Shown in pieces: positions 1 through 7,834 of a DNA stretch of 64,000 bases (the stretch's first letter is position 1; each line of letters opens with the position of its first letter). This stretch comes from Maricaulis sp048269565 (lineage in GTDB: Bacteria; Pseudomonadota; Alphaproteobacteria; Caulobacterales; Maricaulaceae). Both the position numbers and the translations under genes were made by a program. The stretch lies in the NCBI RefSeq assembly GCF_048269565.1, contig NZ_JBLXIK010000003.1, positions 310,001 through 374,000 of the forward strand. Direction: 5' to 3'. The notes under the pieces are model-generated. The model saw only the letters and a program-made list of their open reading frames with translations, did no database searches and had not been told where the DNA came from.

Positions 1-223
1 TATCGTCCCAATGCGCCAGGCTGGCGCCGATGGCACGGGCACTCACCGGGTCATTGCGGCCGAGATTCTCCATCGTCTGGTCGGAGAAGACGACGCCCCA
101 GCCGAATGTGTCCCCGGCCTTGTTGCGCTCATAGACATCGACGGTGCAATCGGGATCGCGCAGCTTCATCGAGATCGCGAAATAGAGACCGGCGGGGCCG
201 CCGCCAAGACAGGCAATTTTCAT
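1..223 (-). CDS. Anthraniloyl-CoA monooxygenase / salicylyl-CoA 5-hydroxylase-like flavoprotein, N-terminal part (runs off window)
   Basis: Only the first 74 codons are in the window; the rest lies beyond base 1. The N-terminus holds an FAD-binding GGGPAG Rossmann motif at residues 7-12, followed by VYERN and a FGWGVVFSDQT stretch typical of the flavoprotein half of bifunctional salicylyl-CoA 5-hydroxylase / 2-aminobenzoyl-CoA monooxygenase-reductases. In that family anthraniloyl-CoA is hydroxylated and reduced in the aerobic CoA-thioester route. The ATG is preceded by a GGAAAGG ribosome site and lies 25 bp after kynU on the same strand, so it should be the last known gene of the kyn operon. 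The product of kynU, anthranilate, fits as precursor once a CoA ligase (not in this window) has acted. An ordinary kynurenine 3-monooxygenase is the alternative, but the motif reading argues against it. Confidence 0.72.
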   Translation of the reverse strand, partial: MKIACLGGGPAGLYFAISMKLRDPDCTVDVYERNKAGDTFGWGVVFSDQTMENLGRNDPVSARAIGASLAHWDD

Positions 224-248
224 GGCTTGCGACCTTTCCAGACGGGGT

Positions 249-1475
249 TCAGGTGACGGCTGCGCGCGTGGCAAAGCGCGCCTCGCGCCATTCGCCGCTC
301 TGCATGATATGGGCGAGTGCCGTGATCGCCAGCCAGACATCCTCATAGCGGGTATAGAGCGGGGTGAAGCCGAAGCGCAAAATATCCGGTGCCCGGAAAT
401 CACCGATCACGCCGCGCCCGATCAGCGCCTGCATGATGGCATAGCCCTCATCATGGCGGATCGAGACCTGGCTGCCGCGCAGTGCCGCATCGCGCGGACT
501 GGCGAGGTCGAAACCGGTCAGCCGGTCCTCGCAAAGCGCGATGAAGAGATCGCCCAGCGCCTGTGATTTCAGGCGGATCGCGGCCATCTCCGCCTCAAGC
601 ATCAGATCCAGCCCGCATTCCAGCGCCGCCATGCCAAGGATCCCCGGCGTGCCGCACTGGAAACGGTCAATCCCGGCGCCGGGCGCGTAGTCATCCCTGA
701 AGGCGAACGGGTCGGCATGGCCGAGCCAGCCGGACAGTGCCGGGAAGACATGGTCATGATGGCGCTCGGCGCAGAAGATGAAGGCCGGCGCGCCCGGTCC
801 GCCATTGAGATATTTATAGCCGCAGCCGACCGCGAAATCGGCTTCGCAGCCATTGAGGTCAACCGGCAGGGCACCGGCGCTGTGGCTGAGATCCCAGATC
901 ACCAGCGCCCCGGCCTCGTGCGCGGCGCGGGTCAGGGCGGCCATATCGTGCAGACGGCCGGACTTGTAATGCGTCTGGGTCAGCAAAAGGACGGCGACCT
1001 GGTCATTGAGCGCTGCAGGGATTTCGGCCGCGGGCAGGAGTTTGGGCTCGATCCGCCCGCCCGACAGCGCTGCCAGGCCCTGCATCATATAGGCATCGGT
1101 CGGGAAATTGCCGGTCTCCGACAGGATCACCGAACGCTCCGGGCGCAATTGCACCGCCGCACTCAGCGCCTTGAAAACATTGATCGAGGTCGAGTCCGCA
1201 GCGACGACTTCGTGGTCCTTCGCACCGATCAGGCGCGCGATCTTGCCGCCGAGCCGGCGCGGCGCCTCGATCCAGTGATTGCAGTTCCAGGAGCGGATCA
1301 GATCCTGCCCCCATTCGCGGGCGACGACATCGGCAATCCGCGCGCCTGTGACCTTGGGCAGGGCGCCGAGCGAATTGCCGTCGAGATAGATGACGCCTTC
1401 AGGCAGATCGAACCGGTCGCGGAAATCGCGCAACGGATCGGCGGCATCCATGGCCAGTATCGCGTCGAGATCCAT
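249..1475 (-). CDS. kynU: Kynureninase
   Basis: A 408-residue PLP-dependent fold-type I enzyme that hydrolyses L-kynurenine to anthranilate and L-alanine in the cytoplasm. Family hallmarks include the N-terminal VIYLDGNSLG block (residues 28-37), the STSIN phosphate-binding stretch near 95-99, WDLSHSAGA (194-202) and the Schiff-base lysine in CGYKYLNGGPG (Lys221). Length is normal. The ATG overlaps the kynB stop by one base (ATGA), so translation is coupled. It follows kynA-kynB and precedes an anthraniloyl-CoA monooxygenase-like gene, which suggests the anthranilate is catabolised. Confidence 0.95.
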   Translation of the reverse strand: MDLDAILAMDAADPLRDFRDRFDLPEGVIYLDGNSLGALPKVTGARIADVVAREWGQDLIRSWNCNHWIEAPRRLGGKIARLIGAKDHEVVAADSTSINVFKALSAAVQLRPERSVILSETGNFPTDAYMMQGLAALSGGRIEPKLLPAAEIPAALNDQVAVLLLTQTHYKSGRLHDMAALTRAAHEAGALVIWDLSHSAGALPVDLNGCEADFAVGCGYKYLNGGPGAPAFIFCAERHHDHVFPALSGWLGHADPFAFRDDYAPGAGIDRFQCGTPGILGMAALECGLDLMLEAEMAAIRLKSQALGDLFIALCEDRLTGFDLASPRDAALRGSQVSIRHDEGYAIMQALIGRGVIGDFRAPDILRFGFTPLYTRYEDVWLAITALAHIMQSGEWREARFATRAAVT

Positions 1476-2104
1476 CAGCCCAGCTCCCTCAGTATGGCTC
1501 GCACCGGCGCGGCATCGGCGCCGGCGATTTTCAGGGGCAGGGCGATCAGTTCATGGCGCCCGTCGGGCACCTCATCGAACACCAGGCCTTCGAGAATGCG
1601 CATGTCATGGCGCTGCACGGCATGGTGCGCATCCATCGTCTTCGACGTCTGCGGATCGAGCGAGGCGGCATCGACACCGATCAGACGGCAGCCGCACTTC
1701 GCCAGCCGCTCAATCACATCCCTGTGCAGGGCGCGAAAATCATGGTCCCAGACATCATGCGGGAAGGCCTGATAGGTGCGGATCAGCACGCGCGCCTCGC
1801 CCTCGATCAAAGACCAGTCGAGGTCATCGATCCTCACATGCTCGCCGCTGCCGCCGGCGGTGACGAGACGGCAGGGACCGAGATAGGGCGCCAGATCGAC
1901 GCTGGCGGCATCGATACCGGCCTTGTCGTAATGCGAGGGCGCATCGGCATGGGCGCCGCTATGGGTCGAGAGCGTCAGGCGCGAAACCTTGACCGGACAG
2001 CCCGGCCCGATCGACCAGGTCTCGTCGACCGCAAAGGCGGTATCGCCAGGCCAGACCGGCAGGCCCGGACGCAAGGTTTGCGAGATGTCCCAGAGCTTTG
2101 TCAT
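1475..2104 (-). CDS. kynB: Kynurenine formamidase (arylformamidase)
   Basis: A 209-residue cyclase-family (PF04199) metal-dependent hydrolase that removes the formyl group from N-formylkynurenine. The metal-binding motif appears as THSGAHADAPSHY near residues 46-58, matching the HxGTHxDxPxH pattern of bacterial KynB with Ala for the usual Thr. The N-terminal WDISQTL...PVWPGDT block is characteristic. It starts 6 bp after kynA and overlaps kynU by one base, so all three enzymes should be made from one transcript. Length matches the family (about 205-215). Confidence 0.94.
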   Translation of the reverse strand: MTKLWDISQTLRPGLPVWPGDTAFAVDETWSIGPGCPVKVSRLTLSTHSGAHADAPSHYDKAGIDAASVDLAPYLGPCRLVTAGGSGEHVRIDDLDWSLIEGEARVLIRTYQAFPHDVWDHDFRALHRDVIERLAKCGCRLIGVDAASLDPQTSKTMDAHHAVQRHDMRILEGLVFDEVPDGRHELIALPLKIAGADAAPVRAILRELG

Positions 2105-2110
2105 GATATC

Positions 2111-2959
2111 CTAGAGCGAGGTCCGCACGGTCCAGATCTCCGGGAAGAAGCGCAGATCGAGCGCCTTGACCAGATACCCGACGCCGGAGGTGCCGCCAGT
2201 GCCGCGGCGATAGCCGATAATGCGCTCGACGGTCTTCATATGGGCAAAGCGCCATTGCTGGAATTTATGCTCGAGATCGACCAGCTTCTCCCCGAGCTCA
2301 TAGGCTTCCCAATGCGTCTTGCTGTCGCGATAGATCTCGCGCCAGACATCCTCGACCGCCGCGCTGGCCTCATAGGGCTGGGCCCAGTCGCGGCTGGTCT
2401 TGTCGGCGGGGATGGCATAGCCGCGCCGCGCCAGCAGCATCAGTGTCTCGTCCCACAGGCTCGGCGCCTCCAGCGCCGTATTGACCATTTTCCAGGCCGG
2501 CGGGTTGGACTTGTGGACCCGTGCCAGCTCGGCATTCTTGTTGCCGAGGCGAAACTCGATGGTGCGGTACTGGAAGGACTGGAAGCCGGAACTCTGGCCG
2601 AGCTTGTCGCGGAAGGCGAGATAGTCGGCGGGAGTCATCGTCGACAATACATCCCAGGCGGCGATCAATTGCTCCTGGATGCGGGCGACGCGGGTGAACA
2701 TTTTCAGCGCCGGACCGATCTCGTCCTTCTGCAGATGCGCCACAGCACCGGCGGTCTCGTGCAGGATCAGCTTCATCCACAATTCGCCGACCTGGTGGAT
2801 CAGGATGAAGAGCATTTCGTCATGCTCGTCGGTCAGCGGGTTTTGCGACGCCAGCAGGGTGTCGAGGCCGAGATAGCCGCCATAGGACATCTTGTCCTTC
2901 ATGTCCCAGTGGATGTCCTCGCCGGAGACATCCACGCGGGAGGAAAACTTGTCGCTCAT
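2111..2959 (-). CDS. kynA: Tryptophan 2,3-dioxygenase
   Basis: A 282-residue haem dioxygenase that opens the indole ring of L-tryptophan to N-formylkynurenine, the first step of this operon. Family blocks seen are MSYGGYLGLDTLL, the haem-proximal region HDEMLFILIHQVGELWMK, FQYRTIEFRLGNKN and the C-terminal RIIGYRRGTGGTSGVGYL. Two ATGs lie six bases apart; a GGGG site abuts the first and is correctly spaced from the second, so the second (MSDKF) is chosen. The frame stays open a further 39 codons upstream, but that stretch has no family similarity. It heads the kyn operon and is divergent from the HupE-like gene. Confidence 0.94.
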   Translation of the reverse strand: MSDKFSSRVDVSGEDIHWDMKDKMSYGGYLGLDTLLASQNPLTDEHDEMLFILIHQVGELWMKLILHETAGAVAHLQKDEIGPALKMFTRVARIQEQLIAAWDVLSTMTPADYLAFRDKLGQSSGFQSFQYRTIEFRLGNKNAELARVHKSNPPAWKMVNTALEAPSLWDETLMLLARRGYAIPADKTSRDWAQPYEASAAVEDVWREIYRDSKTHWEAYELGEKLVDLEHKFQQWRFAHMKTVERIIGYRRGTGGTSGVGYLVKALDLRFFPEIWTVRTSL

Positions 2960-3147
2960 GCTCATCCCCTGGTCCCCGGGCTGGCGGGGGCTCGATAGCG
3001 CGACTCGCGCACCGTTTTTGTGGAACAGGTGTAGGGGATAAGGCGGGCCGGGGGCAACCGCGCCCGTCCGGGACACAGCGCCGCGCCGGTTGCTTGCCAG
3101 CGCCGGATCGCCTGCCTAGCGTCAGCTCAGACAAGGAGATGGCGACG

Positions 3148-3735
3148 ATGATGGAAGCGGTTCACGAACAGACAGTGTGGGATGTGATCGGGCTCTATCT
3201 GCAGCTCGGCTACACCCACATCCTGCCAAAGGGGCTCGATCACATCCTGTTCGTGCTGGCGCTGTTCTTCGCCTCCTCGCGTCTGAAACCGCTGGTCTGG
3301 CAGGTCTCCGCCTTCACCCTCGCGCATACGCTGACCCTGGCCCTAGCGGTGCTCGGCCTGGTCACCCTGCCGCCGGAAATCGTCGAGCCGGTGATCGCTC
3401 TCTCTATCGCCTTCGTCGCGATCGAGAATATCGTCTTCAGGGAGATGCAGCGCTGGCGGCCGCTGGTCGTGTTCGGCTTCGGCCTGTTTCACGGGCTCGG
3501 CTTTGCCGGTGTGCTGGTCGAGCTCGGCATGCCGCAGGGTCAGCTCTTGCCGAGCCTGCTCAGCTTCAATATCGGCGTCGAGGCAGGCCAGCTGACGATT
3601 ATTCTGGCGATGTGGTTTGCGTTTCACCGCTTTCGCGAGGCGAGCTGGTATCCGGCCCTGACGAAGGGCGCTTCGGCCCTGATCGCGGTGGTGGCGCTGT
3701 GGTGGGTGGTCGAACGGGTGTTTCTGGGCGGGTAG
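3148..3735 (+). CDS. HupE/UreJ-family integral membrane protein
   Basis: A roughly 195-residue hydrophobic protein with five or six predicted transmembrane helices. It carries HupE/UreJ family signatures: GYTHILPKGLDHILFVLALFF near the N-terminus, FTLAHTLTLAL, an intramembrane SIAFVAIEN and FGFGLFHGLGFAG. Some HupE proteins import nickel for hydrogenase or urease, but no such genes are nearby, so the substrate is unknown. Three in-frame ATGs are close together; AAGGAG at 3133-3138 touches the first and is about 9 bases from 3148, which decides the start. It ends 16 bp before the convergent PIN toxin gene. Confidence 0.8.
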   Translation: MMEAVHEQTVWDVIGLYLQLGYTHILPKGLDHILFVLALFFASSRLKPLVWQVSAFTLAHTLTLALAVLGLVTLPPEIVEPVIALSIAFVAIENIVFREMQRWRPLVVFGFGLFHGLGFAGVLVELGMPQGQLLPSLLSFNIGVEAGQLTIILAMWFAFHRFREASWYPALTKGASALIAVVALWWVVERVFLGG

Positions 3736-3751
3736 CGGACCTGTCCGGAGC

Positions 3752-4174
3752 CTAGAGAAACGGGTTCCGGATCGTCAGCGGCCCCAGGACCTGTCCATGC
3801 TGAAGGTCCTCGGTGAGCAGAATTGTGGCACCGCTGCGGATCGCGACAGCGAGGATCAGACAGTCATACCAGGAAAACCGGTATGACTGGGCCAGGTCGA
3901 TGGCCGCCTCGATGTCGATTTCCTGGATTTGCTCAACGGCGCAGGTTTCCCGGAAGATGCCCAGCAGGTACCGGATCTCTGGCCATCCCAGTCCGGTCCG
4001 GCGACGTGCCGCATTGACGAATTCGCTCAAGACCTGGGTGGAAATGGATCGGCGCAGGCTGCTGTCGCGTAGCAGGGCCGCCGCGATGCCGGCCTTCTCC
4101 ACATGGTCTGAAGCCAGGTAGACGAAGATATTCGTGTCCAGGAATACCCGGTCGATGTGGCTCAGCGCATTCAC
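3752..4174 (-). CDS. PIN-domain toxin, VapC family
   Basis: A 140-residue PIN-fold ribonuclease candidate. The acidic residues expected to bind metal are visible: FLDTNIFVYL near the N-terminus, the LSEFVN glutamate, SWYDCLILA and LLTEDLQHG near the C-terminus. It would cleave RNA unless held by its antitoxin. Its start overlaps the upstream AbrB-type antitoxin gene by four bases (ATGA), the usual antitoxin-first, coupled layout. The target RNA cannot be told from sequence. Confidence 0.9.
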   Translation of the reverse strand: MNALSHIDRVFLDTNIFVYLASDHVEKAGIAAALLRDSSLRRSISTQVLSEFVNAARRRTGLGWPEIRYLLGIFRETCAVEQIQEIDIEAAIDLAQSYRFSWYDCLILAVAIRSGATILLTEDLQHGQVLGPLTIRNPFL

Positions 4175-4401
4175 CGCTCGTTGGCTTCGTCGCGATCAAA
4201 CTTGAAATCGGCTGGAAACTTCTCCCGGAAGCCGCGGACAATCTCCAGCCGCTCGTCGATCGTGGGCTTGCGCGCGATATCGAAGCTGCGCCGCCCTGAA
4301 ATATTGATCTCAATCTCGTCACCCGCCTTCAGGTCGAGCGCCTCGACCACTGCTGCGGGCAATCGGACAGCGAGGCTGTTGCCCCATTTGGACACTTGCA
4401 T
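4171..4401 (-). CDS. AbrB/MazE-type (SpoVT) antitoxin
   Basis: A 76-residue swapped-hairpin AbrB DNA-binding protein: MQVSKWGNSLAVRLPAAVVEAL then LKAGDEIEI is the classic N-terminal domain, and the acidic/basic tail (FREKFPADFKFDRDE) would bind the toxin. The ATG at 4401 is chosen because the domain begins exactly there; the longer open frame upstream covers the operator and terminator region. It is coupled to the downstream PIN toxin by a 4-bp overlap. A perfect 7-bp inverted repeat 24-49 bp upstream is the likely autoregulatory operator. Confidence 0.9.
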   Translation of the reverse strand: MQVSKWGNSLAVRLPAAVVEALDLKAGDEIEINISGRRSFDIARKPTIDERLEIVRGFREKFPADFKFDRDEANER

Positions 4402-4424
4402 GGCCGCTCTCCTTCCACGCGTCG

Positions 4425-4450
4425 GATATACACTCGTTACAAAGTATATC
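4425..4450. promoter_or_regulatory. Inverted-repeat operator upstream of AbrB/VapC pair
   Basis: GATATAC at 4425-4431 and GTATATC at 4444-4450 form a perfect inverted repeat with a 12-bp spacer. It lies in an AT-rich pocket just upstream of the antitoxin start at 4401. AbrB-type antitoxins bind such repeats to repress their own operon, so this is the expected autoregulatory site. No other repeat near the gene competes with it. Confidence 0.65.
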
Positions 4451-4477
4451 ACGATGTGCGCTGGCACGGAAACCACA

Positions 4478-4508
4478 AACAAAAAGGGCGGCCCGAGAGC
4501 CGCCCTTT
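4478..4508 (-). terminator. Rho-independent terminator of the M2 peptidase gene
   Basis: AAAGGGCGGC (4483-4492) and GCCGCCCTTT (4499-4508) form a perfect 10-bp stem with a 6-base loop. On the minus strand the stem is followed by a T-rich tract (TTTTTGTTTG). It begins 23 bases after the M2 peptidase stop and points in the same direction, insulating the toxin-antitoxin promoter below. Confidence 0.85.
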
Positions 4509-4531
4509 CCGTATTCAAGCGTCCGGGAAAA

Positions 4532-6433
4532 CTATTCCCAGCCGCAGCTGCTGCCGGCGTTCTCTTCTTCCAGGCGCGTCATCAGCGGCTGGAAATAGGC
4601 GATGATGGCCGAGCCGTCCATTTCGCGGGTGCCGGTGAAGGCTTCCAGCGCGTCGGGCCAGGGCTGTGAGGCGCCCATTTCCATCATCTCGTTGAAGCGG
4701 CGGCCGACTTCCTCATTGCCATAGACGGTGCAACGATTGAGCGGGCCTTCCCATCCGGCCATGTCGCAAGCGGCCTGCTGGAACTGGAATTGCAGGATAT
4801 AGCTCAGGAAATAGCGTAAGTAAGGCACATTGTTGGCGATGTGGTATTTCGCGCCCGGATCGAAGGCATCGGCGGGGCGTTCCACCGGCGGCATGATGCC
4901 CTGATACTGCTCGCGCAGCTCCCACCAGGCGGTGTTGTAGTCTTCCGGCGTGATCTCGCCGCGGAAGACGCGCCAGCGCCACTGATCCATCATCACCGCG
5001 AAGGGCAGGAAGGCGATCTTGTCGAGGGCGAGATTCATCATCAGGCCGAGATCGGCGGACTCGTCGGGCACTTCGTCTTCCTCGAGCAGGCCGATCTGCA
5101 CCAGATAATCCGGCGTCACCGACAGCGCGACGAAATCGCCGATCGCTTCGTGGAAGCCGTCATGGGCGCCGGTGCGGAACAGCATGTCCTGGCCGCGATA
5201 GGCGCGCTGGTAGAAATTATGGCCCAGCTCGTGGTGGACGGTGCGGAAGTCCTCGGCATTGACGTGGGTACACATCTTGATGCGGATATCTTCCTCATTG
5301 TCGAGATTCCACGCCGAGGCATGGCAGACGACATCGCGGTCGCGCGGACGCGTGATCAGCGAGCGTTCCCAGAAGGTCTCCGGCAGCGGATCAAGGCCGA
5401 GCGAGGTGTAGAAGCGCTCACCGGTCTCAACCATCTGCACTGGCGTGTAGTCGTGATCCTCGAGCAATTGCGTCAGATCATAGCCGGGACCATCGCCGGA
5501 CTGGATGCCGACAATATCATTGATCGGTGCCCAGCCCTGGGCCCACATATTGCCCAGCAGATCGGCGCGGATCGGGCCGGTCGTCGCCTGGACGTCTTCG
5601 CCATAGGTCTCGTTGAGCCCGTCGCGGACATAGCAGTGGAGCTGTTCATAGAGCGGCTCGACCTGGCCCCAGAGGCGCTCGACTTCGGCTTCCATCTCGT
5701 CGGCCGGCATGTCGTAATTGGACAGCCACATCTCGGCGAGATCAGAGAAACCCAGTTCGCGGGCGCCGGCATTGGCGATCTCGACCATCTCGGCATAATC
5801 CTGGCTCATCTGGGCCGGATTGATCGCGGCGCGCCAGTCATTCCACATCATGGCGAGGAATTCGGGATCACGCTCCGTGCCCATCATCACTTCCAGCGTG
5901 TCGAGCGTGACGGGTGTGTCGTCAATCTCGATCGTGCCGGTGGAATAGGACGAGCTCATCCGCGTCGTGAGTTCAGCGAGGCGCTGGGCGTAATCACTGC
6001 CCGATGGGGTGGGGAGGGTGATGCCGGCGGTCAGCATGGTCATCTTGCGGCGCATGTCGAGCGGCAGATCGGTGTCGCTGAAGCGGGCGGTCTCGCCGGC
6101 CTGGCGGACCTGAAGCTCGGTCGCTTCCGCGCTCATCCGGCTGACCAGATACTCGGTGTCCTCGGTGATGAAGTTGGCATAGACCCAGGCCGTATGGGCG
6201 GCAAACTCCCCGAAATCGCCAATCTCGGCCTCGGTTTCCGCGAGGAATTGCGCCGCGTCCTCGACCGTGCCTGGCGCAGCCGGGTCGGCCTGTGTCGCCG
6301 GGGCGGTGTCCTGGTGGATATCGTGCATGGTCTCGCCGCCATGGGCGCGGCTCTCATGCATGTTGTGATAGGTGTAGAGCCCGCCGGCCGCCAGGAGGGC
6401 GCCAACCGCTACACCGGTCAGAAGTTTGGTCAT
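4532..6433 (-). CDS. Peptidase family M2 (angiotensin-converting enzyme-like) peptidyl-dipeptidase, exported
   Basis: A 633-residue zinc dipeptidyl-carboxypeptidase candidate. HEXXH is at residues 401-405 (HELGH) and the third ligand Glu429 lies in HEAIGD, the same 28-residue spacing from the first His as in human ACE. An N-terminal stretch MTKLLTGVAVGALLAAGGLY is a signal peptide or membrane anchor, so the enzyme should act in the periplasm or outside. The ATG at 6433 is chosen for its AAGGGGAG site; the frame continues 21 codons upstream without support. It stands alone with its own terminator. Bacterial ACE homologues occur in Xanthomonas and marine bacteria, where they are thought to release dipeptides from peptides. 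Confidence 0.93.
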   Translation of the reverse strand: MTKLLTGVAVGALLAAGGLYTYHNMHESRAHGGETMHDIHQDTAPATQADPAAPGTVEDAAQFLAETEAEIGDFGEFAAHTAWVYANFITEDTEYLVSRMSAEATELQVRQAGETARFSDTDLPLDMRRKMTMLTAGITLPTPSGSDYAQRLAELTTRMSSSYSTGTIEIDDTPVTLDTLEVMMGTERDPEFLAMMWNDWRAAINPAQMSQDYAEMVEIANAGARELGFSDLAEMWLSNYDMPADEMEAEVERLWGQVEPLYEQLHCYVRDGLNETYGEDVQATTGPIRADLLGNMWAQGWAPINDIVGIQSGDGPGYDLTQLLEDHDYTPVQMVETGERFYTSLGLDPLPETFWERSLITRPRDRDVVCHASAWNLDNEEDIRIKMCTHVNAEDFRTVHHELGHNFYQRAYRGQDMLFRTGAHDGFHEAIGDFVALSVTPDYLVQIGLLEEDEVPDESADLGLMMNLALDKIAFLPFAVMMDQWRWRVFRGEITPEDYNTAWWELREQYQGIMPPVERPADAFDPGAKYHIANNVPYLRYFLSYILQFQFQQAACDMAGWEGPLNRCTVYGNEEVGRRFNEMMEMGASQPWPDALEAFTGTREMDGSAIIAYFQPLMTRLEEENAGSSCGWE

Positions 6434-6529
6434 TGTCGATACTCCCCTTGTCATCGGCGTCCCGCGCCGGATTGCTGCCATCCTCGCTTTCTGCATCGCT
6501 GCGTCAAGCGCCTGAGCCTTACGTCTGCA

Positions 6530-7360
6530 CTACCGGTCCAGCTGCTGGCGATGCCAGGCGAGATGCTCGCCGACAAAGCTGGCGATGAAGAAATAGGAAT
6601 GATCATAACCGGCCTGGCGCCGCACGGTGATGTCGCGGCCATCGATCTCCGCTTCGAGCAATTCCGGGCGCAATTGCTCGGCGAGGAAATTGTCGGCCAG
6701 GCCCTGGTCGATCAGGATCGGGGGCAGGGCAGCGTCGCTATTGGCCAGCAGCTGGCAGGCATCATGGGCGGCCCAAGCTGACTGGTCGTCGCCGAGATAG
6801 GTGGTGAAGGCCTTGATGCCCCAGGGCACCTGCATCGGCGCCACGATCGGGGCGAAGGCGGAGATGGCGGCAAAGCGGTCGGGATGGGTCAGGCCGATCG
6901 TCAGCGCGCCATGCCCGCCCATCGAGTGGCCCATGATTGACTGGCGCTGCATATCCAGCGGGCAGGCCTCGGCGACCAGGGCCGGCAATTCCGCCGTCAC
7001 ATAATCCCACATCTGAAAATGCTTCGCCCACGGCTCGCGCGTGGCATTGAGGTAGAAACCGGCGCCCTGGCCGAGATCATAGGCCTCATCATCGGCGACG
7101 CCTTCGCCGCGCGGCGAAGTGTCCGGACAGATGATCGCGAGGCCGAGTTCGGCGGCATAGCGCTGGGCGCCGGCCTTGATGACGAAATTCTCGTCCGTGC
7201 AGGTCAGCCCGGCCAGGAACCAGACCGCCGGCACGGGGCCCTGTGCGGCCTGCGGTGGCAGGTAGACCGACACCGTCATCTCGCAATCGAGCACATTGGA
7301 GCGGTGGCGATAGCGCCGCTGATCGCCGCCGAAACATTTGACCGAGCTGAGCAATTCCAT
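6530..7360 (-). CDS. fghA: S-formylglutathione hydrolase
   Basis: A 276-residue alpha/beta hydrolase of the esterase D family. It hydrolyses S-formylglutathione to formate and glutathione, completing formaldehyde oxidation started by AdhC. The nucleophile elbow GHSMGG places Ser146; YLGDDQSAW, LIDQGLADNFL and the GYDHSYFF histidine follow as in the family. The ATG at 7360 is preferred over an upstream in-frame TTG because GGAG sits 5-6 bases before it. It is the last gene of a minus-strand run downstream of yaiI, with adhC about 2.5 kb upstream. Confidence 0.94.
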   Translation of the reverse strand: MELLSSVKCFGGDQRRYRHRSNVLDCEMTVSVYLPPQAAQGPVPAVWFLAGLTCTDENFVIKAGAQRYAAELGLAIICPDTSPRGEGVADDEAYDLGQGAGFYLNATREPWAKHFQMWDYVTAELPALVAEACPLDMQRQSIMGHSMGGHGALTIGLTHPDRFAAISAFAPIVAPMQVPWGIKAFTTYLGDDQSAWAAHDACQLLANSDAALPPILIDQGLADNFLAEQLRPELLEAEIDGRDITVRRQAGYDHSYFFIASFVGEHLAWHRQQLDR

Positions 7361-7375
7361 CTGCGTCTCCAAGGG

Positions 7376-7834
7376 TTAGCGGGGTGTCTTGCCGCGCTTG
7401 GCGGCCTGGATGACGATTTCCAGCCCGTTGAGAAAGGCCGAGCGATCCTTGGGGCCGAAGGGCCGGGCGCCACCGGTCTGCATCCCGGTCTCGCGCAGAT
7501 CGGTCATCAGGTTGCGCGTCGCCAGCACCGAACCGATATTGTCGGGCGTGAAGGGTTTGCCGCGATGATCGACCGCCAGCGCCCCGGCCTTGAGGCAGCG
7601 ATCGGCGAGCGGAATATCGGTGGTGACACAGACATCGCCGGGCCCGATCTCGTCGGCAATCCAGTTATCGGCCGCATCGGTGCCCTGGTCGACAATCACC
7701 AGCCGGGCCCAGTTGGAATTGGGCCGGCGAATGCCGCCATCACACACGAACAGCATCTCGATCTCATGGCGCTCGCCGACGCGAAGGACTTCATCCTTCA
7801 CCGGGCAGGCATCGGCGTCGACGTAGAGCTTCAC
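7376..7834 (-). CDS. YaiI/YqxD-family protein (DUF188)
   Basis: A 152-residue protein beginning VKLYVDADACPVKDEVLRV, the signature of the YaiI/YqxD (DUF188) family, a PIN-like fold with conserved aspartates; CVTTDIPLADRCL and AVDHRGKPFTPDNIG are further family blocks. Its function is not established. The GTG start at 7834 overlaps the stop of the M14 carboxypeptidase gene (GTGA), so it is translationally coupled, and it sits 15 bp before fghA. The longer frame upstream runs antisense-free through the carboxypeptidase gene and is not used. Confidence 0.9.
   Translation of the reverse strand: MKLYVDADACPVKDEVLRVGERHEIEMLFVCDGGIRRPNSNWARLVIVDQGTDAADNWIADEIGPGDVCVTTDIPLADRCLKAGALAVDHRGKPFTPDNIGSVLATRNLMTDLRETGMQTGGARPFGPKDRSAFLNGLEIVIQAAKRGKTPR

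Noticed and set aside
4841..6781. A 646-codon plus-strand open frame opposite the M2 peptidase gene.
   Set aside because: It spans two real minus-strand genes and shows only low-complexity hydrophobic and His-rich patches.
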